DNA of 64,000 nt from Phycisphaeraceae bacterium (GTDB lineage: Bacteria; Planctomycetota; Phycisphaerae; Phycisphaerales; Phycisphaeraceae): NCBI GenBank assembly GCA_020851735.1, contig JADZCD010000008.1, positions 34,404 through 98,403 of the forward strand, in the 5' to 3' direction. The notes under the pieces were generated by a model, which was given only the letters and a program-made list of their open reading frames with translations, was not told the origin of the DNA and did no database searches. How positions within the stretch are numbered: the stretch's first letter is position 1; each line of letters begins with the position of its first letter. Below are positions 60,718 through 64,000 of the stretch, piece after piece. The translations under genes and the position numbers were made by a program.

Positions 60718-62106
60718 ATGAAACGCATTAAGATTTCCGAACTTATTCCCGGGCAGACTTTCCCACGCCGCGTCTTTTCGCCGTCGGGACAGAAAATCCT
60801 CGATCCCCAGATCGCCCTGACCGAAACCCACCTCGAAACCCTCCTCCGCAGCGGACACACCGAAGTCCTCCTCGTCGCGGACATGGACGAACTGGTCCGC
60901 GAGAACATCGTCAGCCCCCTGCCAACTTCCCGCCTGCGCGTCGGCGCCAGCGTCGATGCCGGCATCATCTCCAACGCCGGCCAGATCCTCCTCGAGCCCG
61001 GGCAGACCATCGAACAACATCACCTCGACGCCATCGCCGCCAGCGGACGCGTCTTCTCCGCCCTCCGCCGCGACGCCGAGGAACGCCGCCGCTGGATCCA
61101 CATGGCCGAAGCCCTCGTCAAAGACCTGCTCCACCACCAGGCCAGCGCCGAACGCCGCGTGTCCTGCGTCGAACACGACCCCTGGCCCAAACCCCAGGAC
61201 GCCTCCCTCTGGCCCAGCCGCGATAAACTCTCCCTCCAACGCGAGGAAGTCGTCGAAGAGCTCCGCCGCCTCTACGCCCGCATCGAGGCCGGCCTGCACG
61301 TCCCCGCCGCCGAGTTCCGCTCCCTCGTCGACGAACTCCGCCAACGCTTGGCCGCCCACCCCACCCGCTTCACCCAGCTCGCCCTCCTCTGCCCCCATAA
61401 AGAAGACTACCTCCCCGACCACGCCTACACCGTCGCCGTCCTGGGCATGGCCACCGCCCGCCAACTGCGCTGGCCCATCCCCCAGGTTGAACAGGTCGGA
61501 CTCACCGGCCTGCTCATCGACTTAGGCATGCTTCTGGTCCCCCAGCGCATCCGCACCAGCACCCACGCCCTCGACGAAGTCGACCGCTCCCGCGTCCTCC
61601 AACACCCCATCTTCACCCTCTCCCTGCTCGAAATGGTCGACGGCGTCGAGCCCCAGGTCCGCTTAGCCGCCCTCCAACACCACGAACGCGAAAACGGCAG
61701 CGGTTATCCCCGCAGCCTGCGCCGCGAAACCATCTGCGACTTAGCCCGCGTCATCGCCGTCGCCGACGCCTTCGCCGCCGCCACCGAAACCCGCAGCTAT
61801 CGCCTGCCCAAACTCCCCTATATGGCCATGGAAGAACTCCTCCAGGCCGCCTCCAACGTCACCGTCTGGAAACCCGCCGTCCGCGCCCTCGTCCAGGCCG
61901 TCGGGCTCTTCCCCGTCGGCTCCTTCGTCCGCCTCTCCGACGGCCGCGTCGCCCAGGTCATCGGCTCCCACCCCTCCCACTTCGACCGCCCCGTCGTCCA
62001 ACCCGTCAACAAAGACGGCGCCCCCGTCGATCAACCCGTCGACTTAGCCTCCCTCCCCAACGATTCCCTCACCGTCGTCCGCGCCATCCTCAACGCCGCC
62101 GCCTGA
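60718..62106 (+). CDS. HD-GYP-like domain protein with degenerate HD motif
   Basis: This protein of about 462 residues has a helical N-terminal half with paired beta segments. The second half (about 235-400) follows the HD-GYP pattern: 'DHAYTVAVLGMATARQL', 'QHPIFTLSLLEMV', 'LAALQHHERENGSGYP' and 'ARVIAVADAFAAATETRSY'. The HDIGK site, however, reads LLIDLGML, so the first metal-binding His and the Lys are gone while the Asp stays. It may bind cyclic di-GMP or another ligand and be weak or inactive as phosphodiesterase. The ATG at 60718 begins the first strand. Confidence 0.8.
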   Translation: MKRIKISELIPGQTFPRRVFSPSGQKILDPQIALTETHLETLLRSGHTEVLLVADMDELVRENIVSPLPTSRLRVGASVDAGIISNAGQILLEPGQTIEQHHLDAIAASGRVFSALRRDAEERRRWIHMAEALVKDLLHHQASAERRVSCVEHDPWPKPQDASLWPSRDKLSLQREEVVEELRRLYARIEAGLHVPAAEFRSLVDELRQRLAAHPTRFTQLALLCPHKEDYLPDHAYTVAVLGMATARQLRWPIPQVEQVGLTGLLIDLGMLLVPQRIRTSTHALDEVDRSRVLQHPIFTLSLLEMVDGVEPQVRLAALQHHERENGSGYPRSLRRETICDLARVIAVADAFAAATETRSYRLPKLPYMAMEELLQAASNVTVWKPAVRALVQAVGLFPVGSFVRLSDGRVAQVIGSHPSHFDRPVVQPVNKDGAPVDQPVDLASLPNDSLTVVRAILNAAA

Positions 62107-62141
62107 TCGTCTCTTCTCCCCCAATCCCCAACCCCCCCTCC

Positions 62142-62945
62142 TCATCCATACCACTCCCGCAACTTCGCCAACGAAATCCCCCGAAAATCCCCCGCCAATC
62201 GATGCGCCCGCCCCAACCGCGCCGCCGGCGTCGTCGTCGTTAATCCCAACGTCAGCAGTCCCGCCCCCCGCGCCGAGGCGATCCCCGCCGTCGTATCCTC
62301 TATCGCCAGACAATCGCCCGCCTCAATCCCCCGCTCCGCGAACGCCTCCGCCAGCTTCGCCACCGCCAGCCGATACGTCGCCGGATCGGGCTTCGATCGC
62401 TTCACGTCATCCGCACTGACAATCAACGCGAAAAACTCCCGCATCCCCAACTTCCCCAGCACCTCTTCAATCTCATGCCGCATCGACCCGCTGGCCACCG
62501 CCATCGGCAGCTCCCCGTGCACCTGCGCCACAAACTCCCGCACCCCCGCCACCGTCGGCACACCCTCACGGACCAATTCCTTGAAAAACCTGCTCTTGAC
62601 CCTGCACAATTCCTCCACCCCCGGAAGCTCCCCCGGAATCGCCCCCGCATCTTCCCCCTTCGGGTGCCACACAGCACGCTGAAAGCTGCTGTGTGCTACG
62701 TCCTGACCACCCCCCGGCTTTTCCTCCCCGTTTAGCTCGCCCTCCCCTTTCCCCGCGCTTCCCTTCCACTCCTCCAGAATCAACCTCATCACCTGCCGAT
62801 CGTCGTACCCCAGGTACTTCTGCAGGTACTCCTCGTAACTCAACTTCACCCCCAGCACCTCTATGGCCCGACCCAGCGCCTGGTAATGCACCGCTTCGGA
62901 ATCCACCAGAACTCCGTCAAAATCAAAAACAATCGCCTTGATCAT
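62142..62945 (-). CDS. HAD-family phosphatase (beta-phosphoglucomutase/GPH-like) with repeat insert
   Basis: This protein of about 267 residues has VFDFDGVLVDSE (nucleophile Asp and acid/base Asp), then 'VASGSMRHEIEEVL', KPDP with the motif III Lys and 'CLAIEDTTAGIASARGAG'. The substrate is a small phosphate ester. About residues 68-110, in the cap domain, are translated from element B (62662-62696), E units and a relic of element A near 62733. The ATG at 62945 directly precedes the nucleophile strand. The insert lies where cap domains vary, so activity may survive. Confidence 0.9.
   Translation of the reverse strand: MIKAIVFDFDGVLVDSEAVHYQALGRAIEVLGVKLSYEEYLQKYLGYDDRQVMRLILEEWKGSAGKGEGELNGEEKPGGGQDVAHSSFQRAVWHPKGEDAGAIPGELPGVEELCRVKSRFFKELVREGVPTVAGVREFVAQVHGELPMAVASGSMRHEIEEVLGKLGMREFFALIVSADDVKRSKPDPATYRLAVAKLAEAFAERGIEAGDCLAIEDTTAGIASARGAGLLTLGLTTTTPAARLGRAHRLAGDFRGISLAKLREWYG
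62618..62745 (-). repeat. Elements E, B and relic A inside the HAD gene
   Basis: CCCCCGGAAGC/CCCCGGAATC units (62618-62650) and element B (62662-62696) are clear. GTTTAGC at about 62733 looks like the edge of a damaged element A. All are translated in the HAD frame. Confidence 0.75.
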
Positions 62946-63349
62946 GAAAAATTTTTCCTGCCCCCGGCAAACCCACATTATACGCCCCTTGCCCCCCCAG
63001 CCCTCCGCAATCACCCCGCTTGGTCCCGCCCGTTTTTCTCCCCTCCAATCGCGTTTCCCTCGCCTCCTCCCCGCTGTGTCCCATAAAAACAAAATAAATA
63101 CTTCCGGACCCAACTTCAGCGCCGCCGCGCCTGGTTCTTGCCATTCGCTTCAAACTCCGCCCGCCTCGCCCGGCAAACCGCGCATGACTCTTAGCCCGTT
63201 GAATCCGAATAAGTCGTACCCGACAGTTTTGCGTTCTTTCCCGTTCCTGACGGTTAACCCAACCACACCGCCTGCCGATGAAACCCATGAGCACCGGCTC
63301 ACGTCGGATGGTTCAGGAGGATGCTGGAGGATGCAGGAGAAAGTTCCCC
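62946..63349. other. Non-coding gap before the HTH-receiver gene
   Basis: About 400 bases between divergent genes have no convincing reading frame. There is an AT-rich patch with AAAACAAAATAAATAC at 63086-63101, which may hold promoter elements. GGAGGATGCTGGAGGATGCA near 63317-63336 is a short direct repeat of purine-rich sequence before the AGGAG ribosome site of the next gene. Confidence 0.4.
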
Positions 63350-63928
63350 ATGGCTCGTCAGAAAGATATCTTAACCACCGGTGAAGTCGCCAAAATCTGC
63401 AACGTCGCGCCGCGAACCGTCAGCAAATGGTTCGACTCCGGCCAGCTGCGCGGCTACCGCATCCCCGGGTCCAAGGACCGGCGGATCCCCTTAAATTCCC
63501 TGATCCGCTTCATGAAGGCCCACAACATCCCCATGGATGGCCTCCAGAGCGGACGCAACCGCGTCCTCATCGTCGACGATGAATCCGAAATCGTCGAGGT
63601 CCTCCAGAAGGTCCTCACCGAACAAGCCAACTACGAAATCAAAACCGCCCACTCCGGGTTCGCCGCCGGGCTGGAATGCGAGAAATTCCGCCCCCATGTC
63701 ATCCTCGTTGACATGCACCTAGGCGACTTGGATGGCCACGAAGTCCTGCGCTTAGTCCGCGACAACCCCGACCTCCAACTCACCAAGGTCATCGCCATGA
63801 GCGGCAAGCTCACCGACGGCCAGGCCCAGCAGCTCCTGCACGCCGGTTTCGACGGCTACCTCAAAAAGCCCTTCCACGTCCGCCAAGTCATCGAAGCCAT
63901 CGAGGAAGCCACCGCCGTCGTCTACTAA
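63350..63928 (+). CDS. Excisionase-type HTH plus receiver-domain regulator
   Basis: This protein of about 192 residues has residues 8-58 as a MerR/excisionase-like winged helix ('LTTGEVAKICNVAPRTVSKWF' in its TTGEVAKI and APRTVSKW motifs, then GYRIPGSKDRRIP). Residues about 70-185 form a receiver domain with IVDDES, phosphoacceptor Asp in VILVDMHL, MSGK and KKPF. The DNA-binding domain precedes the receiver, which reverses the usual response-regulator order; this layout is known in planctomycetes. It probably responds to an unlinked kinase. AGGAG lies ten bases before the ATG. Confidence 0.85.
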   Translation: MARQKDILTTGEVAKICNVAPRTVSKWFDSGQLRGYRIPGSKDRRIPLNSLIRFMKAHNIPMDGLQSGRNRVLIVDDESEIVEVLQKVLTEQANYEIKTAHSGFAAGLECEKFRPHVILVDMHLGDLDGHEVLRLVRDNPDLQLTKVIAMSGKLTDGQAQQLLHAGFDGYLKKPFHVRQVIEAIEEATAVVY

Positions 63929-63958
63929 AGAAATTTGATTCGCCCCACGCATCGATTA

Positions 63959-63990
63959 AGCACCGCGATCCGTCGCGGTGCTTTTTTTCA
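63959..63990 (+). terminator. Strong intrinsic terminator
   Basis: AGCACCGCGA-TCCG-TCGCGGTGCT followed by seven T forms a textbook terminator behind the HTH-receiver gene. Confidence 0.95.
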
Positions 63991-64000
63991 ATGCCCCCCC

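Overview
The window is a GC-rich bacterial chromosome segment. The best guess is a planctomycete, probably class Phycisphaerae. Reasons are the dispersed 'GACATTC/CGAATGNC' tracts, a TIGR03790-type protein, PilZ-receiver-Hpt and HTH-receiver regulators, a YlbF-like protein, and murE/murF/mraY with a meso-DAP-type MurE, which implies a peptidoglycan wall. The taxonomy is inference; no rRNA is present. 

Layout. (1) 1-2325: tRNA-Pro(TGG) with an intrinsic terminator, a proline-rich lipoprotein and an MqnA/MqnD-family menaquinone enzyme. (2) 2354-26515: a roughly 24-kb phage-derived block, nearly all on the minus strand. In transcription order it has portal, scaffold-like protein, SU10/DUF5309-type major capsid, connector and tail genes, a LamG protein, a beta-helix tail spike, a TIGR03790-domain protein, a hub-like protein, holin- and spanin-like small genes, an autocleavable-type repressor (plus strand), a sigma-like regulator, an ABC ATPase, a GNAT protein, a ParB-like protein, a small-terminase candidate and the large terminase. 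I find no integrase, transposase, tape measure, replication gene or endolysin, and terL is at the opposite end from portal. The block is therefore a permuted, cryptic or domesticated particle module. (3) 26756-34027: a NifA-like sigma-54 activator, an exported helical-repeat protein, a YlbF-like protein, RNase R and Lgt. (4) 34091-44922 (minus strand): a nearly complete succinate/propionate module. It has split B12 methylmalonyl-CoA mutase, MeaB, epimerase, a Na+-pumping methylmalonyl-CoA decarboxylase (alpha, OadG-like, biotin carrier, beta), biotin ligase and a succinyl-CoA:acetate-type CoA-transferase. (5) 45141-47950: a peptide ABC transporter permease and its binding lipoprotein. (6) 48535-51311: a small conserved-looking protein and two tandem PilZ-receiver-Hpt proteins. 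(7) 51925-56438: murE, murF and mraY. (8) 56891-63928: glycogen debranching enzyme, phosphohexomutase, HD-GYP-like protein, HAD phosphatase and an HTH-receiver protein, closed by a strong terminator. 

A second theme is a dense set of short dispersed repeats. A is a 25-bp element with core GCGATCGCAGATCGC. B is a hairpin running GGGTGCCACACAGC to GCTGTGTGC. C is CGAATGNC tracts. E is CCCCCGGAAGT units. F is TAACTCC tracts. There are also AAGCCCAGGCAT hairpins. They fill most gaps between genes. They also lie in frame inside otherwise intact genes, including murF, terL, the HAD phosphatase, the hexomutase, meaB and the GNAT protein, where they add low-complexity loops. This is the most unusual feature of the window, together with the permuted phage module.
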